Below, piece after piece: positions 43,927 to 55,451 of a stretch of 64,000 bases of DNA; position 1 is the first letter of the stretch; each line of letters starts with the position of its first letter. The stretch comes from Plumapathes pennacea (Eukaryota > Cnidaria > Anthozoa > Antipatharia > Myriopathidae). The position numbers and the translations under genes are program-made. The notes under the pieces were generated by a model. The model worked only from the letters and a program-made list of their open reading frames with translations. It was not told the origin of the DNA and did no database searches. The stretch spans positions 24,253,863-24,317,862 of the forward strand of contig OZ038462.1 in assembly GCA_964036295.1 (NCBI GenBank). The letters run 5' to 3'.

Positions 43927-44345
43927 TCAAATTCGACTTCCTGCCGATGTTCTCAGATTGAGTCTTCAAACACCGGTAGGTCAGGCAGCGTAGTCGCATA
44001 AAGTTTATTACGGATAACTGTTTGATTACTCGAATTCTCAGAAAACAGGAAGGGCATTACGAACGCGACGTCTCAAATTCGACTTCCTGCCGATGCTCTC
44101 AAATTGAATGTGCGAACATCCGCAGGGAGCCACGTAGTCGCATGAAGTTTATTACGGATAACTGTTTGATTACTCGAATTCTCAGAAAACAGGAAGGGCA
44201 TTACGAACGCGACGTCTCAAATTCGACTTCCTGCCGATGCTCTCAAATTGAATGTGCGAACATCCGCAGGGAGCCACGTAGTCGCATGAAGTTCATTATG
44301 GATAGCTGTCAGACTTGAATTCTCAGAAAACAGGAAGTCATTACG
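43927..44345 (+). repeat. Tandem repeat, 144-bp period, about three units
   Basis: AAGTTTATTACGGATAACTG begins at 44001 and 44145, and its variant at 44289, exactly 144 bp apart. The block CTCAAATTCGACTTCCTGCC starts at 43927, 44073 and 44217. Units 2 and 3 are nearly identical. 144 is divisible by three, so one frame stays open through units, but the protein is low-complexity-like and probably not real. Confidence 0.85.
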
Positions 44346-44744
44346 GACACGACGTGCTTCGCGCGTCTTTTTATTCGAACGACTTCCTGCTTGACAAAGG
44401 CGTAGTTACCATAATTTACACACGGGTGCACAGCTGAAATCTGAGAATTTTTTAATCTGACGAAAATATAATTTTTTATTGCCTGAAGACGTTTTTATCA
44501 TTAAATTGGCTGATTTGAATTGATTTCATATATATTTTTCGTATCATAGTGTACGCTACGCGAAAAACGCGTCACGTATTCCTCCCTCAGTGTCAGCCCC
44601 GCCAGACGTTAGGTAATCTTTAACTGTGAAGGAGAGGTTACCCCGCCGTATGGCCTCAGAATTGAACAAAATAGTCCCTTTGTGCGTACAGTATACAAAA
44701 TCGCAAGCTACGCCCTGGCTAGAATACTTTTAGTCTAGAATGGA

Positions 44745-44905
44745 ACTCATTGCTTTTGGAGTACTTCAATGTTCCACGCTGAGGCCACTCCTATTTCTCC
44801 TGCATATAAATGATATGCCAAACTGTTCTACGAAACTATCCTTCAGAATAATTGCTGATGATACTAATCAAATTGTTTTCTTGTAAAAACTTAAAGGGCT
44901 CGAAT
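44745..44905 (+). pseudogene. LINE reverse transcriptase fragment (catalytic box region)
   Basis: The plus frame reads G-V-L-Q-C-S-T-L-R-P-L-L-F-L-L-H-I-N-D-M-P, then about 10 residues later I-A-D-D-T. These are the P-Q-G-S-x-L-G-P-L-L-F-x-x-Y-I-N-D and F-A-D-D motifs of CR1/L2/jockey-type RTs with several key residues changed (glycines lost), followed by a stop at about 44885. Confidence 0.75.
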
Positions 44906-45108
44906 CTGTTATGAATAATGAAGTCATATGTATCCTTAGATATTGTGTCATTAATAGGCTGCTTAGGAATTTCAAAAGACAAATTCCCAATATCATCGCC
45001 AAGAAAACAACGTGGAACACTTAGCCTTTTATGTAAAAACTATGGCACTTCCCGCCCCCTCCCCCTTACGATGTTGACTAAACTGCACTCCCTTTATGCA
45101 AGTTGTAT

Positions 45109-45141
45109 GGGGGGGGGGGGGGGGGGGGGGGGGGAGGGGGG
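45109..45141 (+). repeat. Poly-G tract
   Basis: An uninterrupted run of more than 20 G's is followed by AGGGGGGAGGG. It has strong G-quadruplex potential and is a likely assembly-error site. Confidence 0.8.
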
Positions 45142-45291
45142 AGGGTTAACTTTCGGAAAAGGAGGCGCTTTCGTTGTCGAAAAGAGAGTAACGTTGAAAA
45201 ATAGGATTTTTTCAGAGTGTCCCACATACTTTTGATCAGGATTGTAGTTTCACGATCATCTGGCTTGCCGGTTTGCCGTAACTCCGATCGC

Positions 45292-45471
45292 ATGGACTTT
45301 TCAAAAGCGAAAGCCGGATTCAGTCAACAGCAAAAGAACTTAACTAAGTACTATTGGCGTATTTTTCAACAAGAAAATGAAAAAGCAATGCCCGGTCTTA
45401 ATTTCGCATCATTTTACAACTGTGCTCTGCAATTCAGAACAGATTTAATTCAAAAGTACATGCGCGATTGA
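45292..45471 (+). CDS. Unassigned 59-residue open frame
   Basis: An ATG-opened frame with a helix-like, aromatic-rich composition (F-S-K-A-K-A-G-F, K-Y-Y-W-R-I-F-Q-Q) ends in TGA. I recognise no domain, and there is no second copy in the window to test selection. It may be an exon remnant. Confidence 0.2.
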   Translation: MDFSKAKAGFSQQQKNLTKYYWRIFQQENEKAMPGLNFASFYNCALQFRTDLIQKYMRD

Positions 45472-45659
45472 TGCAAGTGCCATAAAGCAACTTTAGGTTT
45501 TTATCACTCAAGCAAGCCGTCAGCACCAAGTCTCGACTTAATGTCCTGTGCGATTTGCAAAACTCCGTCATTCAAGTCAAGCGTTATTTAAGTCGGTTTG
45601 CATAGCAGCCTTCGGGGATCGAAATTTTGGCGAAGCAACTCAAGTCGAGTTTACACTAA

Positions 45660-45856
45660 GGCCCCGTGTACACTTGAAAACTGTTTCGGATACAAAGTAT
45701 CCGGATACAAAGTTCCCACTTTCGATTCCGGATTCGTTTTTTATCCGGATTCACTAAAAATGACCCCGGATTCACAAAAACTAGTGTAAATGCTTTCACG
45801 AATCCGGAAACAAATGCCTCGAATCCGGATAAATTTGCTCTGGTGTAAACGGGGCC
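45660..45856. mobile_element. Harbinger-type MITE with TAA target duplication
   Basis: The ends GGCCCCGTGTACAC and GTGTAAACGGGGCC are inverted and flanked by TAA on both sides (45657-45659, 45857-45859). The interior repeats ATCCGGAT/GGATTC words. At 197 bp it is non-autonomous. Confidence 0.8.
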
Positions 45857-45859
45857 TAA

Positions 45860-46156
45860 ACACCACAAGAACAAAGTGGAGCCTGAAGGATATACAAGGC
45901 AAGGTTAGTGTAAACATAAGTTTTACAATATATCAAGTACTAAAGTAAAACATGCCCACTGAGTTCCAAGATTTATTTATAGACGTATTAAAAACTCGTC
46001 ACCATCTTGACCTTTATTTATTTCATTCTCTGTATGCCGTTCGCAAGCTCGCAATGCTGCCTTGAACCCGCGCGCGAATACAGGAAGCTGGTGCTATTCG
46101 GCTCAACATGAAAGTTTTATCAACAGATAGGCTTTAACTTTGCTAAAAATTGATCG
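45860..46156. other. No recognisable content
   Basis: Neither a gene-like frame nor a repeat match within the window was found. Confidence 0.35.
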
Positions 46157-47716
46157 ACAGTTTTATGACTGAATCAGCTGCTTGCAGACAATGTGCCGAA
46201 TCGAAAATCAATTTTTCTAGATCCGAAATTCAAATTAGATGCTGAAGCCGTTATCAAAATCTTACAAAAGACTGTTTCAAGGCTAATTATCAGTGAAAAA
46301 TGTCCCGCGGTATTATCTCAATAATAGTCGATCCAATCAGGCTCATCCACATCAGGCAACTCTCAGCTGTCATGAAATCAGCATGATAGCATCCAGTTCC
46401 TGTTTTAGGAATAAAATTACATTCGCGGGGCATTGCTTTTTACGCGGGAAGGACAAGAGGCAGGATTGAGAGGGCTAACGAATCACTTGTGTAGTGGTAT
46501 AATCGGTTAAGGGTAAGCTATCGCTATTTTAGTTAATCCGCGAGATTTATTCGGGCCGATTTCCCATGTGTACGTTCTGGCCACATGTTTGGTTTTGTGG
46601 CCGGATCTTGCTCTGGAATTGTTTAGCTGCAAATTTCAGGATGGGTAGATATATTAGTTTAGACTTATGTTTCTTGAAGTATGGCTCATAGCTGTAAAAA
46701 TTATATGTTGAAGTGATCGTGGCTCTTTTTGTGTGACGGCCAGATCCGTTCAATCGGTGGTTTTGAGCGAACCATATTACTGCGAGATCACCTCGCGAAC
46801 GAAGCCCAGGGTCATAGCGAAAGATTAAGTTTAATTTTCAAAACTGATCAATGTTTGGACATTGCAGGCAGCTTTATGGAAATATATATTTTACTCATTG
46901 CGGCAAAGGGAATGGTTCGAAGCTAAATTGAGCTTTGTTTGGAGAACACAAGACAGAACTCCGGGCAGACTCACGCAGAAAGTACACAAGAGCATAACTT
47001 GTACATGGTCGTTTGGGTCTTTGATCAATTACAGGGCGAAGTATTTATAGTTTGATTGAAGTTTTTGTTGAGAACTCTACTGGTGTTTTCAGTGGTGTTT
47101 GGAGGTTTTGAGTTGAGAAAACACCTTGGCTTTCAACCGGCTACTATTACTGCAAAATACTATAATTTCTGATATATATTTTACGACTTCGGTTATTACC
47201 TGACCCGACAGAATCTTAGTGCTGCAATGTTCTGAGGAAGTATGTGTTTTGGCACGAATCTTTGTGAAGGAACATTGTATGGAAGTGAAGTCAAGTTTAG
47301 CATGACGAGCTTCACTCTTTCGCCCTCCTGCTGTATCTAACATTGAAGGTGCCAAAATTCTCAGCAGGGTCCGATATTTGAGCACGTTCACTTCAGCAAG
47401 AAGTGGATGTTTTGGGATAATAAAAGCGTCACTCCTACGGACTACTGCGCAAGCGTAACCGCGTAACCGCGGCCACAGTTTTTCAAATGTTTCCGCGGTG
47501 AATAAAACCAGGCCGAGAAATTCGAAAACATTTCGTCCGCATTTCGGAATAAATACGCTAAAGTTTCCTCTCCAAAAGCTTGGGCGAGCCGCCTGAAAGC
47601 TCTGTGCAGGAGAGGAAAACCAGGCCGAAATCGAAAACATTTCGGAATCAAGCCACAGTTTCCTCTCCAAAAGCTGTCGACTGTCGACCGCCAAGCGAGT
47701 TAATTGTTCGGTTTTT
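46157..47716 (+). repeat. Segmental duplication U, copy 1
   Basis: This is nearly identical to 62356-64000, in the same orientation. Copy 2 has 95 extra bp (63010-63104). A long minus frame (47694-47089) lacks an early ATG and is broken by a frameshift in copy 2, which argues against coding. An internal near-duplication of CTTTTGGAGAGGAAACT units lies at 47560-47690. Confidence 0.9.
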
Positions 47717-48084
47717 AGATGTTAACAAAAACATCGGATTTGAGTACAGAGCCACTTGGAAGTGAATCCACGGACTATCAGTGCGATATATTTTTTTCAT
47801 AATGCCTTTAAAACAGAAATTAAACCCTAAACAACACTGACAGAGATGTGAATTTAATGGCTGGCTGTCCGCTGGACGCTTCAAGCGGGTTCCCAAACGA
47901 TGTACGTTTACAAGTCTTTAACCAATCAGTGAAATGTAAGGTCAAAGCATGTTACAAATATTTCAAGCCATAACTCAATACAAACAGCAAAGCAGAAGTA
48001 CCAAGCTTCTATTACTAATAATTGTCTTATACAATAGTATCGCCTAATAATATTAATTGCGATAATAGTACGGTCCTTCTTAGG

Positions 48085-48200
48085 CATTTCCTGCCGACTG
48101 CCGACCGATCGTCGGCCGACGTATCGGTTGACTTGTCGGTCGATTTCGCCATTGACAGTCGGCCGACATAGTCGACCGATACGTCGGCCGACGGCAGCTA
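48085..48200. repeat. Cluster of GTCGGCCGAC palindromes
   Basis: GTCGGCCGAC or close variants occur three times within 100 bp (48112, 48157, 48183), alternating with CGACCGAT/ATCGGT words. The block is self-complementary at several levels and probably a MITE centre. Confidence 0.5.
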
Positions 48201-48205
48201 AAGTA

Positions 48206-48535
48206 CACATGAACCGATTTCCTTACTTCGACCCCTCTTACACAGAGATTCCAGCAAAAGTCGGATCGGGTTTCAGAGATGTGCACAAGAAGGAAGTAAT
48301 AAGGAGGTGAGTTTTACTGGAAGAAGAAGAAGAAGAGCTTGGCTGTTGAACCATATTATAGCCAAGAGCTGTAGGCCAGAAACTGGAGGAATGATAGACA
48401 TTTATGATAGCCAAAAATTGAGAAGCAAATGATGTTTTACCTTTCCGTGACTCTTTTTTATGGATCAAGTTCTTGTTAAAGAAGACGCATTTTTGTGCAC
48501 TAATTCACTGCACGTCTCAGCGTCAATATGTACAT
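48206..48535 (+). repeat. Inverted duplication V, left copy
   Basis: Reverse complement of 61358-61680, with a few indels, including a (GAA)n length difference at 48316-48338 and a short AAGG insertion. Confidence 0.85.
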
Positions 48536-49918
48536 GGCCAGAACATGATAGCGGACATTCTGAGCCTGCAACATTGTTAGCGGGCCCCGTTCCACCAAAA
48601 AAACTCTGGCGGCTAATGCGAAAGTCAATTATCTCCAGTTGCACAGCCTCTCGTCCCCGGTATCTTATGAAACTAAACCAAAAAGAAGTATTCAGAATCC
48701 GGACATAGCGGACTCCCTACAAAGTATTTCTCACTTCGCGCAGTTCGTCAAACACTCGTCTGATGACAATTTCTTCAGTCGTACAGTATCAGTTTAATTA
48801 GGCAGTGGTCGGAATCTGCCACGAGAAAAACACTGTGGCGGGAGAGATCAGTAGAAGATTTTAGAAGATCGATCACTGGTGGCAACAGCGACTTACGAGC
48901 TACATAACTGAGGCGTCTTGCTATAAAACAAAAGACAGATCTGACTAGTTAGAGAGTGTCGAGGTTTCCCCGGGAGAGAGTTTGGCCATGAAGTCCAAGA
49001 TGCGACCTTTGAGAAGGTAAATTGCGTTGTCCTTAACAAGTCTCTTCTTCCCACTGCAATAATGTTAGGCTCTTTCACGCAAGTTTTTTCTTTCAGTTGT
49101 CGGCACCAATTTATGTGCTTGAACATCGGTGTTCAACGACAGATTTTGTCTGCAGATTTTTTGGTGATTTGTTATGAATTATAAGTGGAATAGGTTTTGT
49201 TGAAGAGAACTTTTCTTGCCTATAAAGGGCATTTATAACAAAGATTGGTCACACCACATTAAAGGTTCAAATAAAACTGACTGTGATCTTGAATCTCAAC
49301 TTGATTCCTAATTCGCTGGTTCTTGACAGTTGACTTTGCAATGGCTTTCTTGCGCGCTGAAGCGTAAAAACATAATTTCATTGTTTTTCTTTGACTTATG
49401 CGGCCTGACGAATGAATTCCACGTTAAATTTCACTCGAAAAACTGATTTTTACAATAACACGTCAGTTTCTCGCTTTGTGATTGGCTAATTTTCATTATC
49501 AATAAGAGGACAGACACATAAAATCGAGTGCTGACGACAGTGATTTGGACGAAGAAGGTGAATTCAGCTTCAATTTTACCTCAGTTCTTGCAAAAGCGAC
49601 ATTCGGCATTTGAAGTAGAGAACCAGAAGTGTTCAGAGGCGAATTTCCTTGAGCTTTGTCTTGAAATTGTCGAGAAAACCGCAGCAGAAAAGCGTCTAGT
49701 TTCATTTCTTTCCAACTTCTTTGACAAAATTTTATTTTGCACGCGCGAAATGCTCACGTCAAACTGTCACTTTTTGGCCAATGAAATGTCTTGAATTTCA
49801 ACCTCGACCAATTAGAAAGCGGGAAAAGTTGTTGACAACATTTCGGTCAAATCGAACAAAATCCAGTTTTCTTGCGTGTTTTCCCCGCGTCGTCGCTTGA
49901 GTTTTGTTATTGTAAAAA
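48536..49918. other. Unassigned DNA
   Basis: Only short frames are found. 49490-49520 (ATCAATAAGAGGACAGACAC) is a solitary copy of the arm of the palindrome at 49919-50103, so this family inserted here more than once. Confidence 0.35.
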
Positions 49919-50103
49919 ACAAATTGACGCCAGTTTTTTATGTGTCTGTCCTCTTATTGATCATGAAACGCGTCATAACATTGTCAAAAAGTTGCGGATC
50001 CACTCGGCGAAGCGCCTCGTGGATCCACAACTTTTTGACAATGTTATGACGCGTTTCATGATCAATAAGAGGACAGACACATAAAAAACTGACGTTAATT
50101 TGT
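49919..50103. mobile_element. Large near-perfect palindrome
   Basis: Two arms of about 80-90 bp meet near 50011 around GGATCCACTCGGCGAAGCGC. The arms contain TTTTTTATGTGTCTGTCCTC, TTATTGATCATGAAACGCG and TAACATTGTCAAAAAGTTG. Only a few mismatches are seen. It should form a cruciform and looks like a foldback MITE. Confidence 0.8.
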
Positions 50104-51037
50104 TAAATCGCACTCATCGCTTCGTGATTGCTGAAAAACTGTTCCGAGATCGTAGTGATTACTGGAAACAGCATGCCTTGAATGAAAAAGCTGGCGACTG
50201 GTGACACGCACGGTCAGTTTTGTAAAACTTGGTGCTGTAGTTTAATTGCAAATTCTATGCTGAAGTTAGAAGAAAGGATGAACAAGTCTTACAATTTAGC
50301 GGTACTAAAACAGCTCCTGCTTTGTTGGACAGAGATTCCTTGTCCGTTCTTGAACAACCGTATTTATGCGCCACGATTCGCGACGTCTCTTTCAAAGCTC
50401 CATTAAATTCCCAAAACAAATCCTGAACTCACTTTGAAGGATGGTTTACTCACAAGGCTACACAGTTTGTTTTGAACAACTTGGTCGATCGCCGGGGCCG
50501 ATCAGAGAGACTAGAACCAATCGTGAGTAGCATCGAACCTTGCTTCACTAAGCGTGCGTATCGAGTGATTGTGCGGCGAAATTCACCAAAACACATCTTT
50601 ATAATCCAAAAACGCAAGAGATACAAAGTGTCGAGGGTTACCAATAAATTTGTTCAGAAGAATGACCTTTCTCGAAGTAAGAACCGATTGAACAGCTTCG
50701 ATATTTCAACAATTTCGAGGCAAAATGGTCAGTTACTCTCATCCAGTATGCCGTTTTCAGCTTGTCTGCCATACTGTTGTCTCTTAGACGTGTCTTGCAT
50801 CTTTACACTGGAAAAACGCAAGAAGTACAAATGGACAGCTATTGATTTTGTGTTAATATTTTCGGTATCATTGTATTATAAGAGAATCCGGTTGAACAGT
50901 TTGTTAATTAGTCTCTAGTTCAAAGGTACGATGATTTTTGTGTCCATCTCCATAGTAAAGTCTCTTGTTTAGTTTACACTGAAAGCCAAATAAATTGCAG
51001 CCCCTAATGTGCATGCGTGTCCGCTATTTCTGGCCAT
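50104..51037. other. No supported gene
   Basis: A TTG-opened plus frame at 50472-50918 and an ATG-less neighbour are the longest frames. I see no domain or composition to support them. Confidence 0.3.
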
Positions 51038-52626
51038 GAATACGCATATAACTAGTCCCGCCTCCGAACTGATATAAATCTTGTCAAACAAATAGAAATC
51101 CTGTTTCACAGTTTGACAAAAGGCAGTAGGAAAATTTAAATAGGCATCAAAGTTATGATTATTCAGATTTGCCAGATAGTTATTATGCCTCAGTTTCTTG
51201 TCACTCAACGCATAACAAGATGCTACATTTATAGCGATTTATAGCGAATTTGATTTGATGCGAATTTCCTGGATGTTCCGCGCGCGATAGTGGACCAGCT
51301 TCACGTTTATTAAATATAGCTGCCAGGAAGGATGTGAGTTTTGTACGGCTCGCATCCCTGGAGCCCTCAGGTTTTGTAGCCAGGACTCCGTTTAAGTTCT
51401 GCGGCGCACAACAAATCCACATAAACAAACAAACATTCAACTCGTATCCCCTGGAGCACTCAGGTTTGATAGCGGGAACAAGCACCCTAACCCCATTTTT
51501 TATCTTATTTCTTTCATGTACTATAATTGGTCAGTAATTGTTATGCAAAGTTTCAAAACAGTCACCGCAACTTCATTTTCAATGGAATCACCTCAAGGCG
51601 TTATTCCAGAAGCTTTATGAACTACATTGTTATGCTGCTATTTTTATGTGATGCGTGAGAACCTTTAAGCCCTGTCAAACAGTCACAACATTTGTCTCAA
51701 CATTCTCTCAACATTGTTAAGAGCCGGTGTTGAGGCCGTTTAACACCCCCTCTCAACATTGTTGAGACATGTAAGAAGAGTTTGGGTTTTGTTTAAACTT
51801 TGCCTCAACATCGTCTCAACTTTTCTTTTGTTCTAGAAATTTTGAGGCCGTTTGACACGGCACGTTCTCAACATCTCTCAACATGTCTCAACAATGTTGA
51901 GAGAACGTTGAAAAAACTGTTGTGACCGTTTCACAAGGGCCTAAAGGAAACAGACAAACAGTTTCCCAGTACATCAACATAATAGTCATTAAGTCAGTAC
52001 AATATGTTGCCTCTGATTGGACCAAGTAAAAGTGTAAAGCACGCAAACCCCCAAACAACAACGCAAAACAAGACTAAAGACATTGATGCTGGTTGCTTGA
52101 AGTTTCGGTAAGTAACTCAAGAGTCAGGACCAACAAACTTACGATGGTACATCAAATCATATCTGTAACCAACAAATGTCCACATAGTAAAGTTCGAAAT
52201 GATTCTGATACTGCTTGATCATTTCCATATTTCCCTGCGAATTAAAGAGGCTCTGTCATGAGCTGTGACGCGCGGTACTCTCAGCTTGCAAAACTTGAAA
52301 ACGTAAGGCTAACGTTTTTTAAGTTTGATTAATGGCGGATGAAGCAAAACACAACAAAGTACAAATTACGTCTTAAAAATGAGATACATTATCAGGAAGG
52401 AAAAGCAAAGTTCATTCGGTAAAAATCGAGCAGTCGCCAAGACAAATTTCACCGTTTCTAAATGTAATTGCCGAAATGTTTTGCTTTGCATGAAGACTTC
52501 TCTCTGTTTTGAAATCATTGAAGACGGTAAGTTATGCTAGCCATATCCTTGGATTGAAGCATATTAAAGGAGTCCATAATAACTCTGTAACAACATACTT
52601 TATTGCAGTATTATTCCTTGCGAGTC
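51038..52626 (+). repeat. Long inverted repeat T, left arm
   Basis: Reverse complement of 59743-61358 over about 1.6 kb with scattered differences. The loop of 7.1 kb carries ApoL-4. The arm includes a MITE (51669-51940) and a short duplicated unit CCTGGAGCACTCAGGTTTG (51358, 51449), a further copy of which lies at 53292. Confidence 0.88.
51669..51940. mobile_element. MITE rich in TCTCAACATTGTTGAGA palindromes
   Basis: Its ends GCCCTGTCAAACAGTCACAA and TTGTGACCGTTTCACAAGGGC are inverted. TCTCAACATTGTT words in both orientations fill the interior. The inverted counterpart lies at about 60432-60702 inside the other T arm. Confidence 0.8.
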
Positions 52627-53852
52627 AAGGTGCCGCTGATTAGCATAGTATATTCTGTCTGATCTTGTGTAGCAGTTTATTTGTGAATTTATCTGGCTGA
52701 CTAGCACCTGTTCGTTGGTCCATCTATTTTTCTATTTCTATCTAATGTATCTATTCATACCCGTGGTCAGTCAAATTAGGGCCTCAAATCTTGCTGAAAG
52801 GTAGCCTGCCTTGGTACATCAACTGTTACCTGCCTTTGTAGTAAAGAGCTACCTACATGTTTGTTACACTTTATTGTCGACTTTTTTTCTATTATTCATC
52901 GTTGACATATTTCAATATTCTGCAAACAGAATGAAGAGTAAGTCGAATGACGAAGCGTTTGTTCAGTCGAAGATCCATCAGAATTAAAGGCAGAAATTCC
53001 TAAGCTTTTGTGAACTACATTATTATGCTGTGATGTGTGGGCACCAAAATACAAACAACGGGAAATATGCGGTTGCTCTTGTACCGAAAACCACAATGAA
53101 TCTAATTGTGGCTAGTCATTGTTCTGGTTGAATGTCAGACGCCGAGACGAAATCAAAAATACTGTATATCCAATGAAAAACGTGCAAATTTAGCATTTGC
53201 ATAGTACTACATCAGAACAAAGTAGAAACAAAGTCCGTGTTTACAATGGTCGAAATCCACAGAAACAAGCAAATATTCAACTCGTGTCCCCTGGAGCACT
53301 CAGGTTTGGTAGCCAGGACTCCGTGTCAAACAAGACTGGGATTCCCAGTGAGCTCGCGGCGTCAGATTTGTCATTAATCGGTAGCAATCAGGAGACCCTG
53401 CTGCGAAGGAGGAAATGTGCACTTCTGGTTCGTGATGTGCAAAATGGCTACTGCATTGTTTGAAGTCTCCCTCAACCAGCTTCCCGTAAAAGCAATTAAA
53501 AGAAGAAACGATCGAATCGTTTAGCGTATATTTTGGGGTCTTAGTTTTCGAGGTCCTTAGGTCTTAGTTTTCGAGACACCCTGAAAGCTTTGCGTAGGAG
53601 AGGAAAAATAGGCCGAGCAAAAGCGGAAGTATTAGATGATGGGATTGTGAAGCAATCGATCCAAAAATTGTGTTTGTTCAGAGTGATTATTTGATGGGTC
53701 AAAAATGGAGACATTCACTGTACATATTTTCCATTTTCGGAGACGGCCTGACGGATAATTCGTCTCCTCAGTCAAACCTGTATGAAGTCTGCATTATAAG
53801 CGGACAGCTGTCATTCTACTCCCCAGTAAAATACTGTAAACTCTATCTGTAT
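52627..53852. other. Unassigned DNA
   Basis: 53270-53335 is a further copy of the CCTGGAGCACTCAGG unit of repeat T. Otherwise I see no gene-like frame and no repeat match. Confidence 0.35.
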
Positions 53853-54253
53853 CCCGGGGGGGGAGTACTCAATAGGAATTTGGGTAGGGGTGTTCCGCTG
53901 ACTCTATAAAACCCTGACCCTATTCAAGACACAAAAATGGCAATTTTGCTACCCTGTCTAAGACAAAGTGCTCTAATTTGATACCCTATTCAAGACTAAG
54001 TTTAGATAAGTTAGCCTGTGTTGCACGCGTTTCCACTGGAACATATGAAGAAATCACGCGAAAATGACGAGAGCAAAAATGTGGTTGAGGGGGAGGGGAA
54101 GAGGAGAAAATCTTCAGAAAATAACCCTGTTTAAGACACGAAAATGTAAAATTTGATACCCTGTTTAAGACAGAAGACCCTGAAAATGATACCCTATCGG
54201 GCGGAACATCCCTATATAGGAAATATATGGGAGTACCCCCCCCCTCCCCCCCG
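53853..54253. mobile_element. CCCGGG-ended minisatellite MITE, longest copy
   Basis: It starts CCCGGGGGGGGAGTACTC and ends GGGAGTACC with a C-run and CCGG. The internal units are of the kind 'ataccctatttaagacaaa', with an unrelated 90-bp stretch in the middle (54010-54110), so this is a diverged or nested family member. Confidence 0.7.
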
Positions 54254-54257
54254 GATT

Positions 54258-54392
54258 ACATTGTGATTATCAAGGCACAAAAATATAACGCCGTTGAGCG
54301 CGGACACTGAAATTAATAATCAAACTGCACGGCTATGCTGTTATCATGAAGTGCAGCCGTTGAGTTGTTTTTAAACGAAAACCAGCCGCTCG
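54258..54392 (+). repeat. Third fragment of the 20040/21650 unit
   Basis: TGTGATTATCAAGGCACAAA, TATAACGCCGTTGAGCGCGG and GTGCAGCCGTTGAGTTG match 21817-21940. It is too short and broken to encode anything. Confidence 0.55.
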
Positions 54393-54508
54393 ATTGTTTT
54401 ACAGTTCACGGCACGTCACGTTTCATGAAAAATAGGAGATTTTCAATTCTATGATTTTTTTTACAAGTTACCGTTTTTACACCCAAAGCGTTTCCTTATA
54501 TGATGTAG

Positions 54509-54715
54509 TCACCACGCGAACATCCCTCGCTCTGCTTGCAGCAAATAGAAAAGGCAGCTCTTTATTTTGCACATGACGATGATCTGTCTGTTGTCCATCT
54601 TCTTCCATCCCAGATTCGTTGTCCGAGGAGTCATCATCATACTCAGAAACCTGACCACTTTCATTGCTTGCATTTTCAACGGCACCAAACTTAAAACAAC
54701 ATTAATGTACCTGGC
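54509..54715 (-). pseudogene. Acidic/serine-rich coding-like fragment, copy 2
   Basis: Minus-strand frame parallel to 23046-23252 (S-E-Y-D-D-D-S-S-D-N-E-S-G-M, ending R-V-V-T-T-S-Y-K). It stays open but has changes at charged positions, and start and splice signals are not evident. Like copy 1 it lies upstream of an ApoL gene, so it belongs to the duplicated unit. Confidence 0.4.
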
Positions 54716-54899
54716 AACATTTTTCGATTCCAAGGCTTGAGGTTTTTACAGAATTTCGCGGGGGTACGAGCTTCTGGGGGGTCTAGGGGCATGCTTCCCC
54801 GAAACATTTTGAAATATAGTCTCCCTGAAGCGGTATTTCCTTTATTTTCGCGGTAGTTTTGAGCCAAATTTAAGTGGTTTAAATTGACTATTTGAAGCG

Positions 54900-55200
54900 G
54901 CGTTAGGTGAAAGAATAATTTGAAAAAGATATTGAAGACAACCCGACCATACCCGACTTCTTCTACCGGTCAAACCGAGATCGCAAACTCTTTAAGGAAA
55001 ATCACTATTCACGGAAAATCAAAATCCAATTCTCATTTCACGGATAATTATAGTGTCAAGAATCACGTCTCACGGTTGGTGGACAAATTACGTTTCACGA
55101 GGAATAAATTGTTCATTAGTTCACATTTCACGAAAAAATAAATGGTCGATTCATGTCTCACGAAAATACCCTTTACCACCCTCTTCCATGGCTTTTCCGG
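54900..55200. repeat. Degenerate TTTCACG-word repeat
   Basis: TTTCACG/TCTCACG words recur about every 25-35 bp (55030, 55068, 55094, 55127, 55156). A shorter related stretch is at 22905-22965. Probably a minisatellite-bearing MITE. Confidence 0.45.
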
Positions 55201-55451
55201 CTTTTCCGGCTTTTCCAGGTGCGTGCATAAAATTCGAAATTCCACAGTGTTTGCATTCCGTCTTGGTCTCGTGTCAGGTGCGGCTTTGGTATTTGTTCGA
55301 CTCAATCAGTACAATCAGTACTATCAGAACTATGATTTTGTTCTAAATATTTTACTAAAAGTGTCCGTTGAAACACAAATTGCACCAAATGACTTAATGG
55401 AAGAAACCCTTCGAAGACTCTGTGCCTAACTACGTCAAAATATCTGCCTGC

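Noticed and set aside
44022..44318. 98-codon repeat protein
   Set aside because: The 144-bp period is a multiple of three, so an open frame carries over between units automatically. No start context or domain.
43927..44345. CRISPR-like array
   Set aside because: The 144-bp units are contiguous tandem repeats without spacers, and the genome is eukaryotic.
46495..46520. A-box-like GTAGTGGTATAATCGGTTAA (also at 62689)
   Set aside because: It resembles a tRNA 5' half, but no B-box or acceptor stem follows. It is repeated only because duplication U is.
47089..47694. 201-codon minus-strand open frame
   Set aside because: It opens with a TTG codon, has no recognisable domain, and the near-identical copy at 63378-63984 is frameshifted, so the frame is not under selection.
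50472..50918. 148-codon plus-strand open frame
   Set aside because: TTG start, no domain and no paralog to test it.
51201..51485. 94-codon minus frame in inverted repeat T
   Set aside because: The mirrored copy in the right arm (61040-61180) has changes that break the frame.
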